Shown here: piece after piece, positions 37,281 through 49,173 of the stretch | Position numbering within the stretch: the stretch's first letter is position 1 | Layout of the letters: each line of letters opens with the position of its first letter | Assembly: GCA_023362775.1 (NCBI GenBank) | Contig: JALMGJ010000001.1 | Coordinates: forward strand, 60,853,501-60,917,500 | DNA: 64,000 nucleotides | Direction: 5' to 3' | Source: Charina bottae | Lineage: Eukaryota > Chordata > Lepidosauria > Squamata > Charinaidae | The notes under the pieces: generated by a model | Told to the model about the DNA's origin: nothing | Seen by the model: the letters and a program-made list of their open reading frames with translations, nothing else | Database searches by the model: none | Program-made: the position numbers and the translations under genes

Positions 37281-37295
37281 ATTTTTATTAATCTC

Positions 37296-40184
37296 CTGTG
37301 ACCTGAAAACCCCCTATATTAACATTACAATGTGGAATTAGACTAGGAATGCAGATAAAGCCATCATTGTGAGAATAGCTCTTTCGGACAAAAAAAGTGA
37401 TATTTTTGAAATAAAGTTCTATTCACTACATTCCTCTTAGACTTAATGTGAATTTTAGTGCCTGTAATTTTAGATTGAAGTGAGGTCCAGAATAAAAATC
37501 ACTGGCTGGCAATTGAATTTATAGACAGTTGTTAATATTTCAGATTTATATAAAAATGCTGCAAGAAATCTGGTAGAGACAGGAAATAGGAATTAAGCTT
37601 GAAGTCTTTGGGGGGGGGGGGGTTATAAGGTGACTTCAAATGTAATGAGTAAGTAATGATTAGGAAATAATTGCTCCGTTATAGAGGTCTCTCTTACTTG
37701 TCACTACTTCTCATAGCAAGCTCAGATAATGAGTACCAACAGGTTTATAGCCAAAACATAACCACTGGAAAACAAGATAGAGGTATCATCAGCATGTTGG
37801 ATGGAACCCCAAGGTTGGGGGTACACAAATTAGTACTATTCTGACTCAATGCAACTGGAATGTTTTTGGCAACATTTATGGGAACTGAAAAGTGGGGAAA
37901 GAAAGAAATTAACTTTCAGGGAGCAGGACAAAATTTTTAGCAGTGGGGATTTTAAATTATGCTTCTCTTTTTTGTTGTCTCCTATTTTCCTCCTTTTTAT
38001 GTTAGTGGTATAGTGGTGCTACTGCTAGTACATTTCAGCCACCATTTACTCCCAGAGTGTCTTGGATATTGGATAGTGTGACTGGGATCATATATTATAC
38101 CAGGCCAAAATGTGGTTTCTTTGCTTTGGCTTAACATGTGTGAACTGAATTAATTGTGGCTTATTCAATAAACCATGTTAAAGCTATTCCTTAGTATGAT
38201 ATGCAAACCTAGTCTATATCATCCTGTAGCTCGGTTTACATATTTTCTTCTCCATTTTCCCCAGAACAACTACCCTATGAGGTGAGTTGGACTGGGAGAA
38301 AGAGACTGGCCCAAAGTCACACAGCCAAGGAAACTCACTGAGTGGCTTTGGACCAGTTACTCTCTCTCAGCCCAACCTAGTCCTCAGGGTGGTTATTGTA
38401 GGGAAAAATGGGAGGAGGGAGTGCTGTGTACATTGCCTTAAGCACCTAAGCAAAGGGCAGAATATAAATCTAATATATACATACACAAATAATTATGGTT
38501 AAGACATGGTTTGGGTCTGGTTCCAGGTAATACTAAGCCATAAACCACAGTAGCTGGGATCTTACATCGTGCTAAGTGTGAACCAAACTAACTTCATGAT
38601 GTGTCTCCAACAAGTGGAACTTATCATTTTGCTGCTTAAATAGCGTTACCTGAATTTTAAACGGAAGGAAATACATCTATGTGGCATTAATGGACTTTCT
38701 GATATAGCACTTTATTCCTTGAGTAGCCAGAGATAGATTTCTGCAACAGATTGTTCCAAGGAATGTGCATTACCTCTCTTTTCTGATCTCCCACAAGACG
38801 TGGTTGGCGTAGCAATTAGAATGGCTTAGTAGAACTAGGTGGGGGATCCAGATATACTGTAAGCCTCTAGAGTCAAACAATATGATATTAAAAAAATATA
38901 TTATGCAGTTGCTCTTCCAGTTTAATTTTCTCAGGAGTAATTACATGGCCTATTCGAGAACACTGAGCACAGGATCTTTTCCTTACCCCATTTTTTCAAA
39001 ACAAAAGAAAAATAATCCCACGTGTCTTAAATCTTCACTTGTATCAAGGACTTCTTTAAAAAAAGTACCTGTGTGGAATATGGAGTTTTTCATAAGAAAG
39101 AAAGCCTATGGATTCCTAAATATAAACTTATTTTTAAAACGGTTTCTATTTTTTCAAAGGAAGAGGAAGTTTACTCAGAGGCATCCAGCACTTAGAGTCA
39201 AGTTCTGTAATTACTAGATTGTGGAGAATTATTTGATTTTCTAATTATAGAAATATAAATTCCTATGTCAGAATGAAGACATAGACTTCTTGCTGATAGA
39301 CATTAAGAAGAAAGCCAAGCTTTAGTAGCCTAATACTTCTCACTGTATCCCCTGTTTGTAATGTATTTAAGAGCTGTCCAACAAATATAAATTAATAAAT
39401 GGGGTACTTGTGTAAGGACTCTACACTGAAAGGAATTCATAGGGCTGTGCTAATTGAGTAGTGATCCATTTTCTTTCAAATGGTCTTGAGAAAAATGTTT
39501 CAGAATAAGGAAAACAAAAGAATGAGGGATTTACTAATTACAGATGTATTAATTACACTAGTAACCACAAAGCAGAAAATGGAGAGGAAACCCGATTGGA
39601 TACAAGGCATCTGAAACATTATCCTCTTCAGATAGTGGAAAACCACATTTTTTATAAGGCTTTTTCCTTAGTTGGATACCATATTGATTCTGTTCCTCAT
39701 TATTAACATAATATTTATCCAGGTAACTGATGACAAACTCTCTGATTAACAGTCAGAATTTGTACTACATATTATGGCTGACTTTGGACCGGCAGGTCTA
39801 CTTCAGCCTTTGCATCTTTATCAGAACCCTTAAGCAAAATTGGCACTGCAAGTGCCATGTTCTTATCCTGTGTCATCTTTTCCTCTGGGGAAGGGTGATC
39901 AAGGTGGATGTGACAAATACTAATCTTGTAGTTCCATGCATATATTTAAAAAATGCAAATAGCTGTGGACAGTGGGCCAAACAGATAATAAAATAAATTT
40001 CAGATTAAAGATTAATTATTAAAACCATGTTCTGCTAAACCAGAAATTAACTGCTGAAGAAAAATCATCCTTAGAAACCCTCAAGAGGTACTTTAAAAGG
40101 GGGCATCTGAGCCTTGTGGCCCTGTCTGTTGCACAGACTACTGTCCTTTCACCATAGGCAAGATAGAGAGAAATCAGCATCACA
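37296..40184. other. Non-coding stretch with old repeats
   Basis: No gene recognised. At about 38271-38475 there is an old SINE/LINE-like repeat (GGACTGGGAGAAAGAGACTG, CTCTCTCAGCCCAACC, GGGTGGTTATTGTAGG). At about 38110-38200 and 38505-38600 there are pieces of a 'gccataaaccacagt' dispersed repeat, also seen near 45190 and 49770. A poly-G run lies at about 37611. Confidence 0.5.
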
Positions 40185-40192
40185 CCTTAGAT

Positions 40193-40501
40193 GAGCCTTT
40201 CTCAACCTTCTGACCCTGGAGGAACCCTTGAAATATTTTTCAGGCCTCAGGGAACCCCTGCACATTCAGGCTCAAATATAGGCCAGAAGTTACAAAATTA
40301 TTATATTTGTTTCATGTGTAGGCCTGTATATAGGCATTGACAGTGTTGTTAAACTAAAAATAAAGAATGAAACTTACCTCTTTCATGTGAAGTTGCCCGA
40401 ATTTGAAATAATTTTTTAAATAAACCGTGATCTCCCAGAGAACCCCTAGTGACCTCTCGCAGAACCCTAGGGTTCCACGGAACCCTGGTTGAGAAACCCT
40501 G
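40193..40501. mobile_element. hAT-type MITE (309 bp) with 8-bp TSD
   Basis: Ends GAGCCTTTCTCAACC and GGTTGAGAAACCCTG form 15-bp imperfect inverted repeats. Flanks are CCTTAGAT (40185-40192) and CCTTAGAC (40502-40509), an 8-bp duplication with one change, as hAT elements make. The interior repeats GGAACCC-type words. It is non-coding. Confidence 0.87.
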
Positions 40502-40509
40502 CCTTAGAC

Positions 40510-41258
40510 AGTGACCAGGCAGGTACAGAAAAAGTCCTCTTGAGAGGCTGAATGCAATTTTAATATGGTTGCCTTAACTTTGCTATGTGTTAATTTTCTT
40601 TACAGGAAATATTTAGGGCTGCATTTTATTACTTACTAGCAAAGTCTCCAAATGAACTTGCTAAAAAGTTATTTCCCCCTTCCAAGTTCTTTGTTAGAGG
40701 GTTGGGCAACAAGTGGGATTTTACTTCACTTGCTCTTAGACTTCACAAGATAAGAAACTGCTTCTCTTCTTAAGTTCTTCCCCAGGCTGAGGTAGGGGAT
40801 TTAGGCTAGAGGGCATCTTTGACTTCAGACTTAGATCTGTTGAGCTACCAAGACCATATTTAATATTTCTGAGTAGTCAATTAGTACTTTTAAAAAAGCA
40901 TAACAATTTAGTCATTCCCAATGGAGTTGTTTAACAGTGTAGAAATTTAGTAAGTATAGAAATGATAATATATGGGGTTTTTTTTTAGCTTTTAAGGAAT
41001 CTTGATTTAGCAAAGGAATATGGTAACCTTAACACATTCATTTCAGCTATTCATTTCAGCTGTTTTTGGAAAGCATTTTAGGGCTGTTTGTATGTTGCAT
41101 GTATGTTGAACAAGATAAATATATTTCTTGACTGTGCTGAAATAAGCCAATATTTATGTAAAAAATCATGACAAAAGACAGTTGGCTGATTGAGAAGATA
41201 GAACCAAAGTTCTGACAGCTGAGAGATTCACTGCAACATTTTCTTTCCAAATTTGATT
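40510..41258. other. Non-coding stretch, nothing recognised
   Basis: AT-rich unannotated DNA between two mobile elements. Confidence 0.5.
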
Positions 41259-41275
41259 AAACAGTCACATTTGTA

Positions 41276-43049
41276 TAAGAATTTTATTAAGTTTAAAGCT
41301 AAGATAAAAACTACAAAAAGGCAAAAAAAAACCTACAAAAAAGAGAAAAACACAAAAAGTGAAAAAACACAAAATAAAAAAAGTTTTTTTAAGAAATTAC
41401 AACATGACTTCCGACTTTCAACAAGAATATACAGCAATTTCCATAATTAATCCCTTACTCTAAATCTAACCAAGATCATATTATTTCTATAAATCATTCC
41501 ATAGACACATTATAAAAATCACCAAAGACAATTGCTCCCTCCCCTTATATATAAAGAAAAATAAACAAATATATAAACCTTTAAATCAACTTCCCCCTTC
41601 AAACGAGCCCATTTATTTAAGTAATTCCTTCCTACCACTATTCTATATATTTCTGGCCACTATAATAAAAATCAAACTATAAAAACATTAAATTACTACT
41701 TTTATACTTAATAGTGCTGTAACAGTTTTAACCCTATTAAACCTAAAACCAAACACTTATTCTTATATCTTATAAATCTTAAAAGATCAAACAAACTTTA
41801 AATCATTAAAGAAAAAATGTAATCATACAAGCCTTAATATCAATCCAAATACATATTCTTAATTTCTGATCCTACATTGAAATATACCAGGACACTTACT
41901 TGTCTCCATATTACGCATAAGGCATTTTTCATAAAAAAATTATCAGCCCAACTGCCCCCCTTAAAAAAGCAAGCTGCTCAGCAGAAAACCTCCAACACAA
42001 CATAGCTTCGTTCTCCAAACAATTCTTCAGGAAAACAGCCTGATCAGTATCTTGCAAGTCAAACTTTCTCCTTCTTCACCAAAGTATGTTCGTTGTCTGG
42101 CATTTCTTCAAAGAGACCATTCTCTCTGTCAGTAAAAAAAATCCCCCTCTTGATAAACTTCTTCCTCCCCCCGCAGAACGTCTTCAGCCAGTTGACACAT
42201 TTTAGCACTGATATTTTCTGCAATATACCGAATATCTTGCATTATGGCTTGGCGAGTATCATAGAAAATCTCTTTGAAATCAGAATGAAGCCCAGAATGA
42301 AGCTCTGCGAAGATTTCCTTAAGGTCGTCCATACTTCAGGCAGTAGATTATGGCTCCCCCTGGATACTTGACTAACACAAATAGGAGCTAATGATTTAAT
42401 GAAAGGCTTGCAAAGTTATTAAGTGAAATTGACAAAGAAAAAATGTACTAACCAGCAGCTGCAGAGAGTGAACAGAAAAATGAAAAGTGAAAACAGCAAA
42501 TTCAATCTGTAGGAAAAAGTTAAGTCCTTCAAATTAAATACAAAAATTGTAACAGGGAGATGATTAATTATTCTTTGTCCACCTTAAAATTAGACAGGAA
42601 GTAAGTCAAAGACTAAAAAAGAAAGATTTTTAAAGTTAATCCAGAAATAACGATAGGCACCAAGAGAATCCGCTTTTTCTTGTTGTAGAAAGCCTCTCTT
42701 AGGGTAAGAAAACTTAAAAATATAAATTGAGTTATTTAGAAATGGGGGGGGGGGGGGGGCTCGACCTAATATCCCTTAAGGCTACAAACGCAGGCTGGAA
42801 ATGATGGCTTCCCCAGCCTCCCGTCATCTCTTACCAGGTCTTTGCTGTTTGCGATTCTCAGGCTGCAAGGCGACGTTTTGGAGGACAAAATGGGATAATT
42901 TCAAGCTTTTTCGTAACTCATGAAAAAGCTCTGGGCTTCAGGTAAATGCCTGAGCCCCACCCCCCACCCCAAATGCATTGCCAGTTCTGTCCACATGGAG
43001 CTCGTGGACAAGGCTGTTCAGTCGGCCATATTCCCCACCGGAAGTCCAC
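41276..43049 (-). mobile_element. Retroposed 1.77-kb element, unclassified (L1-like?)
   Basis: Bounded by a perfect 17-bp duplication, AAACAGTCACATTTGTA, at 41259-41275 and 43050-43066. On the minus strand it starts with a CpG-containing G+C-richer leader (CTTCCGGTGGGGAATATGG), passes a poly-C tract (+ strand poly-G at about 42744-42759), and carries a short frame (42129-42332). It ends in an A/T-rich part with AATAAA about 8 nt before its 3' end but almost no poly-A tail. The long duplication shows target-primed retroposition. It could be an internally deleted L1 or a LINE-dependent non-autonomous element. No RT or endonuclease is visible. Confidence 0.7.
42129..42332 (-). CDS. Small ORF in the retroposed element, unknown
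   Basis: 67 codons starting MDDLKEIFAELHSGLHSDFK and ending with a charged helical-looking part (MCQLAEDVLRGEEEVYQ). The heptad-like spacing of hydrophobic residues would suit the N-terminal coiled coil of a LINE ORF1. The length is far below a full ORF1 (usually over 300 residues), so it is a remnant or an unrelated small frame. I do not recognise it firmly. Confidence 0.35.
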   Translation of the reverse strand: MDDLKEIFAELHSGLHSDFKEIFYDTRQAIMQDIRYIAENISAKMCQLAEDVLRGEEEVYQEGDFFY

Positions 43050-43066
43050 AAACAGTCACATTTGTA

Positions 43067-44228
43067 AAAGATAACATGATCAAGTTTGGTAACAGTTCAT
43101 GAAGCCTGTGGAGAAGTCTGCCCATTTATCCATAATATGTTTTTTCACCTAAAATTTCGTATAAGAATGAGATAGATGAACCAGCTAGGTTGATTTGTTG
43201 TTCAGGATTAGAAGCTATTTTTTTGTTGAATATTGACCCAACTCAAATTTTCCTCTGTTGTGAGTGAAATAGATTTCACTGCATTCTTGAAAATCTTTCA
43301 AAGAGTACATTAGGATGGTGTTCACCATGACAGCACTGTCTCTTCACTTAAGAAGCACATAGCAATCAATCTGCCACTTAGCACAATTTTTTTCCAGTTT
43401 TGACAGTCAGAAAATGTGCAAGTTCAGATTTTTTTTTACTACTTTGAATACCTCATCATCTGACAAGTAAAACTTCTGTTTCCTTCTTTCAACAACAGCA
43501 AAATTTTCTTAAAATAGTCAAATATTGGCTTTCACATCATACAGTCTTCCAGATGTATGGTGTGCTTGCATTATTATTGATTAATCTTAAGGCCAACAGC
43601 TAAAATGTAATTGCTGACAAAGCTGATGAATCCTTCCATTTAGATTTTGTTAAACAGAAATCAAGCTTAATTATCTGCTGCAATCTGAGATCAAAAATCT
43701 CTTTATAAATTTCTTAAAAAATGATTTATTCCTTCATACTGGAATCCAATCAATACATAGAGTACAGTTATGCTTTAGTGGGACTTGCTGACAAAAAAGA
43801 ATTTACCGAGCAAAACATTCATCTGATATATACAGAAAGAAGTTTGATTCTTTCTGCTTTTAATGTTACTGGGAGGGATGAATGTGTTGTCATGGGGGAA
43901 AGAAGTTCTAAGAACAATGTGGTAGTGAATTCAATGTTGCTGTGTAAGACAACTTTAGAATTTGAAAAGGTGATTTAAAGGAAATTTGCAAAAGGGAGGG
44001 GCTAAGCTTCAAAAAATAAATTATATTGTGTCTTTTAAAGTTTTTGTCTACAGCCAGTCTGAAGCTTTGCTACAGCTCTGTCATGCCCTTATGCTGATTA
44101 CCTTCGTGTAAAACAAGAGGTATTGACTAATGAATGAATGATGTACGGTCTTTAGCCCTTGCAGCACTGCCTTTAAAGATCATTGTCTTTAATACACAGA
44201 AACTTCTTTCTCTCTCTTTACAATGCAG
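43067..44228 (+). other. ESRRG: End of ESRRG upstream intron
   Basis: Unannotated intronic DNA leading into the exon. The last bases are pyrimidine-rich (CTTCTTTCTCTCTCTTTACAATGCAG), a good 3' splice site. Confidence 0.7.
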
Positions 44229-44644
44229 GCTTCTTTGCAGAATGTCAAGCAAGGATCGACACATTGATTCTAGCTGTTCGTCATATATCAAGACGGAACC
44301 ATCGAGCCCCGCCTCCTTGACGGACAGCATCAATCATCACAGCCCTGGTGGCTCCTCTGACGCCAGTGGGAGCTACAGTTCAACCATGAATGGACATCAG
44401 AATGGGCTAGATTCACCACCACTCTACTCTTCAGCCCCAGGTCTTGGGGGCAATGGGTCGGTCAGGAAACGATATGATGATTGCTCCAGCACCATTGCTG
44501 AAGATTCACAAACCAAGTGTGAATACATGCTGAACTCAATGCCTAAAAGATTGTGTTTGGTTTGTGGTGATATTGCATCAGGGTATCACTATGGTGTGGC
44601 TTCATGTGAGGCCTGCAAGGCTTTCTTCAAGAGGACAATTCAAG
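44229..44644 (+). CDS. ESRRG: ESRRG exon: N-terminus and first zinc finger
   Basis: ESRRG is an orphan nuclear receptor that binds ERR response elements (TCAAGGTCA type) in the nucleus and controls mitochondrial and energy-metabolism genes. This 416-bp exon follows a pyrimidine-rich tract and CAG at 44226-44228. It starts with one base completing a codon, then LLCR, then ATG at 44242, the start used by the shorter isoform. The peptide [20 protein letters not shown] onward, including [18 protein letters not shown], is characteristic of ERR gamma. IKTEPSSP fits the phosphorylation-dependent SUMO motif known in ERRs. The first zinc finger follows ([22 protein letters not shown]-box residues EACKA). 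The exon ends at TTCAAG before gtcagt (phase 1). The intron between the two fingers is at the usual nuclear receptor position. Preceding coding exons were not found in this window. Confidence 0.97.
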
Positions 44645-46853
44645 GTCAGTGCTTGATTACCCTTTTCTCAGCTGAAGAAAACCATGCTTGTGCTAGGCGC
44701 CAGTGTAATCGGTTGATAGTGTTATGTGAGTGAAGGCTGCACAGTTTAGGTGGCCAGCTTTCATTTTGATATAGAAGTTTAGATTAAAATGTCTTGTTCA
44801 TAGAAGCCTTTTTTCTTTCTTACCCACTCTTCTTTGGATGTGGGAGGCTTCCTTCCAAGAGTTAAGACAACTTTCCAGAAAGTAGAGTAATTCCTGATAC
44901 CCTCTGTCATACATATCTTGCCCTTTAGTCTATCTCTTATAGTATGTATGTATGTATGTATGTATGTATGTATTTTAAAAGCATACTTGAACAACCAAGC
45001 TGACTTCAGTTCCAAAATATATTTTGTAATTTGACACATTAATTTACCTCTTTGATGCTAGTTTTTAGCAAATAAGCCCTGTAAGACAGTTTATATGTTT
45101 CAGGTAAATAAATCTTAAATCTTAAATATTTGTAGTCATTGCCCTCCTACTATTAGAGCAGATAAGCTTACATATTGTGCTAAGCTGTGGTTTAGCTCTG
45201 TTAAATTTATCTAATTGCCTCAGATTCTACAAGATGCTAAGCCTTAAACGATACTTTATAAAGAGTAATAATTAGGATCACATAACACACCAAGTCAAAA
45301 CCAAACAAACCATGGTATAGATTATCATGTATGAATCATATTATTGTGTGATTTCTTACATTTTATTTCTAAGGTCATTGGCATGTCCTACCTTAAGTAG
45401 TTCTGCTTATGGATATGGTCCAGCCTGAGTATTAATGGCTATGACATAAAATTGCTATCTACAATTTTTCTGGCTCTGGGTACCATCAAGCAAATATGTA
45501 TGCTAGCCCAGGCACCTTATAAGTAAAACTTCAGAAATATGGTAAGAATCCAGGCAAGTTCTTATGTGAGATTGCCAAAAACTCAAACAAGGCAACAATT
45601 TCAGGCAATTTCAATGAAATCTCATGAAATTTTATTTCTCTCCTGTGAGATCTTTTGGCATCTTCATTCAAGATAGATTTTGGATTGCAGTGTGATTTCC
45701 TTGAGGATGTTATAGTAGGTTATGAGAATATTCTTTATTGAGTAATACAATTATATTCCATCTCAAATATGTAGAGTTTTAGATTAGTCTCTTCCTGCTT
45801 CATTGATTATGACATTAGTAAAATATGAGAGAAGATTCTGATCTCTGCTTAGTTAAAATGATGACAACAACAACAACAAAGAAAGCATCTACTAGGCTCC
45901 CACAAAGACAAGGATGAACATTGCTAGAGACTACATCTTTATTGTATGTCAAGAAATGGTAGTGTATATGCTATTTGATAATTTCTTAGCTAGTAAGAAT
46001 GGTGGTTCAGAATTTAAACCTGATCAGCTCTCAAACCCTTCAAATTCTCTTTCAATGCCACTGTCACAGAAGAGAAAACATGGGTTTCCTTTTATCTCTA
46101 GCGCTCATAGTGTCTATTGATAATACATGCATGTCTACATTCTCTGCATTCCTACTGTCCCATTTTGGTAAGTCCACCAAGAATTTTCCAGCCACTACCC
46201 AAGTCTTGACAGTCTAATACACGTTTACAGATTCCAGTGTATCTTTTGTACAATTATATAATTAAACAAGAACCCAAATGTCATGTGGGTTCTTTTTTAT
46301 TTCTATGTGGCCATCCAGCAGACATTAACCCAGAAAAAACAAACAAAACTCAAAACAAAAGGAATATAGGAAACTCCCTTAAGACTATTTGTCCATCTAA
46401 CCTAGTGTTATTTACTCTGACTAGCAACAGTTCTCCAGGGGCTCATGGAAAGATCTACATCAGCTGCTACCTGACACTTTTAACTGCAGATGCTATGCAT
46501 TGAACCTGGGACTCTATGAATGCAGAACATATGTTCTGTCATTGAGCTACCATCTCTTCCCGCTAAGCTGCAGAAAATCCCTGCAGAGAACACGTTGCTC
46601 TTGATAATTCAAGCGGAGGCATCAAAAATAAAACAGAGCACAAAACAGATCACAATCCAAACTGGTCTGGAGAAGATTTCGTCACAGTTCTAAAACTGAA
46701 AGCCAATGACCATGAAGCATTGAAAATTCATGTAACACTTCCTGAAGAAACTTCTGCCTAGTTATCCTAGAAAGATTTTTGATCTTCAGTAGTAGAAAGA
46801 AGTACCTTGTGATTAGAGGTTTGAGAAATATTTATTTATTTATTTATTGATTT

Positions 46854-46889
<36 letters not shown>

Positions 46890-47236
46890 GTGGATCAGAA
46901 GAGCCAAGCTTGTGTTGGGGGGAGGAAAAATAAAGCCCAGGTTATAGCATACTAGGGGTAGAATAACATCAAAAATATTCTCATTTTTGTTATGGATAAA
47001 AGGTGTTATAATATAGTGTATGGGTAGAATCTTTAGTTCATACATTGATGGATAGATTTTAAAAGTATGGAATTATACTACTATTTTATAATTAGTAATA
47101 TTTTTTAGGAATTTGGGGCACAAAGTGATAAAGCAGAGTGGAATCTTCAATTTGTTATTATTCCTATTCCTTTAAATATAGTACTTATAGAAGAGAATAT
47201 ATATAGAAGAATATATAGAAGAGAATATATAGAATA
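44645..47236 (+). other. ESRRG: ESRRG intron, first part
   Basis: Intron starts gtcagt. Contents: a (GTAT)n run at about 44941-44972; a 'gccttaaac' dispersed repeat piece near 45170-45300; a possible old tRNA-like SINE in reverse at about 46495-46560 (GAACCTGGGACTCTATG, CATTGAGCTACC); and (TTTA)n/(TTGA)n at 46831-46888. Confidence 0.7.
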
Positions 47237-47535
47237 TATAGAAGAGAATATATGTAGCTCAGGCTCAACCTACAGACTGTTCCACCTGGATGACTGAGAA
47301 CCTTCATTGACATATGTAGCTCAGGGTTGAACTGTGGCGTCCTTGGTGCTCTCTGAGCTTGGTTGTTTGCTTGCAGACATTTCATTACCCAACTATGATG
47401 ATTTTATTTATTTATTTATATTTCAAATTTCGTCACCGTCCATCTCGCACAAAGCAACTCTGTTACCTATTTGCGTAATGAAACATCTGCAAGTAAACAA
47501 CCAAACTCAGAGAGCACCAAGAACTCTGCGGTACT
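47237..47535. mobile_element. Penelope-like remnant with CR1 tail inside
   Basis: Arms of about 60 bp at 47327-47390 and 47476-47532 are inverted copies carrying the same terminal motif as the element at 16.9 kb (CTCTGAG...TTGCTTGCAGACATTTC and its reverse). 47237-47258 and 47310-47335 repeat GTAGCTCAGG. The piece CCACCTGGATGACTGAGAACC at 47282-47302 matches the end of the 30.7-kb Penelope copy. A CR1-type 3' end lies between the arms at about 47397-47462. The hammerhead core is degraded here: GAAACATC is present and CTGAAGA is absent. Confidence 0.65.
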
Positions 47536-47910
47536 TCTTATCCCCCAAATGAATAATTTGTTTCTTGAGTTGTAGGTGTTTCTGCCAAATTAATTCCCTA
47601 GATTTGGTCAACTTTTGTTTCACTGAAAACAAAAGCAATGAATCAAAATAACTATAATCTAGGAGCAGCAAAGAGAGAGACTACAGCAAGGCTACTTGAA
47701 GACGCATGCTTCAACCTACAGTACCTACAGTCACTATATTATCCCCCTTCCTCTATTTGCATGATTGTAATCCCATTCATTCAAATGTTTTGCTACTCCC
47801 CTCAAGTTATATCTTACCCCAAACTGACTTCACATCATAGAAGAGATAAAAATAGCAAGTTCTAAAAATAGCACATTGATTTTTGGAGCCTGTCGGTTTT
47901 ATCTGTACTC
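47536..47910 (+). other. ESRRG intron between Penelope remnant and Bov-B
   Basis: Nothing recognised; short unannotated stretch. Confidence 0.5.
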
Positions 47911-49173
47911 TGTTGTTGTTGTTGTTCAGTCGTTTAGTCGTGTCCGACTCTTCGTGACCTCATGGACCATAGCACGCCAGGCCTTCCTGTCCTCCACTGT
48001 CTCTCGGAGTTTACTCAAATTCATGTTCATTACATCGGTGATGCTATCTAACCATCTCATCCTCTGCCGTCCCCTTCTCCTTTTGCCCTCAGTCTTTCCC
48101 AGCATCAGGGTCTTTTCCAGTGAGTCCTCTCTTCGCATTAGGTGGCCAAAGTATTTGAGCTTCAGCTTCAGCATCTGTCCTTCCAATGAGCAGTCAGGGT
48201 TGATTTCCTTTAGGATTGACTGGTTTGACCTACTTGCAGTCCAAGGGACTCTCAAGAGTCTTCTCCAGCACCACAGCTCAAAAGCATCAATTCTTCGGCG
48301 CTCAGCCTTCCTTATGGTCCAACTCTCACAGCCATACATTGCTACTGGAAAAACCATAGCTTTAACTATACGGACCTTTGTCGGCATGGTGATGTCTCTG
48401 CTTTTTAATATGCTGTCTAGGTTTGCCATAGCTTTCCTTCCAAGGAGCAAGCGTCTTTTAATTTCATGGCTGCAGTCACCGTCTGCGGTGATCTTGGAGC
48501 CCAAGAAAATAAAATCTGTCACTGCTTCCATTTCTTCCCCTTCTATTTGCCAGGAAGTGATGGGACCAGATGCCATGATCTGGGTTTTTTTAATGTTGAG
48601 TTTCAAGCCAGCTTTTGCACTCTCCTCTTTCACCCTCATCAAGAGGCTCTTTAGTTCCTCTTCACTTTCTGCCATTAGGGTGGTATCGTCTGCATATCTG
48701 AGGTTGTTGATATTTTTCCCAGCAATCTTAACTCCGGCTTGTGATTCATCCAGCCCGGCATTTCTCATGATGTACTCTGCATATAAGTTAAATAAGCAGG
48801 GTGATAATATACAGCCTTGTCGTACTCCTTTCCCAATTTTGAACCAGTCGGTTGTTCCATGTCCGGTTCTAACTGTTGCTTCTTGACCCACATACAGGTT
48901 TCTCAGGAGATAGGTAAGGTGGTCTGGTACTCCCATCTCTTTAAGAATTTGCCACAGTTTGTTGTGATCCACACAATCAAAGGCTTTAGCGTAGTCAATG
49001 AAGCAGAAGTAGATGTTTTTCTGGAACTCTCTTGCTTTTTCCATGATCCAGCGAATGTTGGCAATCTGATCTCTAGTCCCTCTGCCTCTTCGAAACCCAG
49101 CTTGCACTTCTGGTAGTTCTCGGTTCACATGCTGCTGAAGCCTAGCTTGTAGGATTGTACTCAGTAGTAACTT
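47911..49173 (-). mobile_element. Bov-B (RTE clade) LINE, 5' truncated, copy 1
   Basis: The 3' terminus on the + strand is (TGTTG)n then TTCAGTCG, i.e. the element ends CGACTGAACAACAACAACA with a very short 3' UTR, as in RTE elements. The RT frame is uninterrupted over at least 400 codons. At its 5' edge a 19-bp stretch of its own sequence (TTGTACTCAGTAGTAACTT on the + strand) occurs twice, at about 49156 and 49196, around a T-rich run. Confidence 0.93.
47926..49128 (-). CDS. Bov-B reverse transcriptase, C-terminal part, open
   Basis: 400 codons from the first internal ATG to TGA; the frame continues upstream to the truncation point. RT motifs: FIDYAKAFD (43-51, motif A), GVRQGCILSP (101-110, motif B) and YADD (145-148, motif C). 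A thumb and a C-terminal part typical of RTE follow (WCWRRLLRVPW, KYFGHLMRREDSLEK, GRQRMRWLD). The endonuclease domain is absent because of 5' truncation, so this copy is not autonomous. The lack of any stop or frameshift shows the insertion is young. Identity with the copy at 63.2 kb is very high. Confidence 0.92.
   Translation of the reverse strand: MNRELPEVQAGFRRGRGTRDQIANIRWIMEKAREFQKNIYFCFIDYAKAFDCVDHNKLWQILKEMGVPDHLTYLLRNLYVGQEATVRTGHGTTDWFKIGKGVRQGCILSPCLFNLYAEYIMRNAGLDESQAGVKIAGKNINNLRYADDTTLMAESEEELKSLLMRVKEESAKAGLKLNIKKTQIMASGPITSWQIEGEEMEAVTDFIFLGSKITADGDCSHEIKRRLLLGRKAMANLDSILKSRDITMPTKVRIVKAMVFPVAMYGCESWTIRKAERRRIDAFELWCWRRLLRVPWTASRSNQSILKEINPDCSLEGQMLKLKLKYFGHLMRREDSLEKTLMLGKTEGKRRRGRQRMRWLDSITDVMNMNLSKLRETVEDRKAWRAMVHEVTKSRTRLND

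Noticed and set aside
47876..48886. 336-codon open frame on the + strand
   Set aside because: Antisense shadow of the Bov-B reverse transcriptase.
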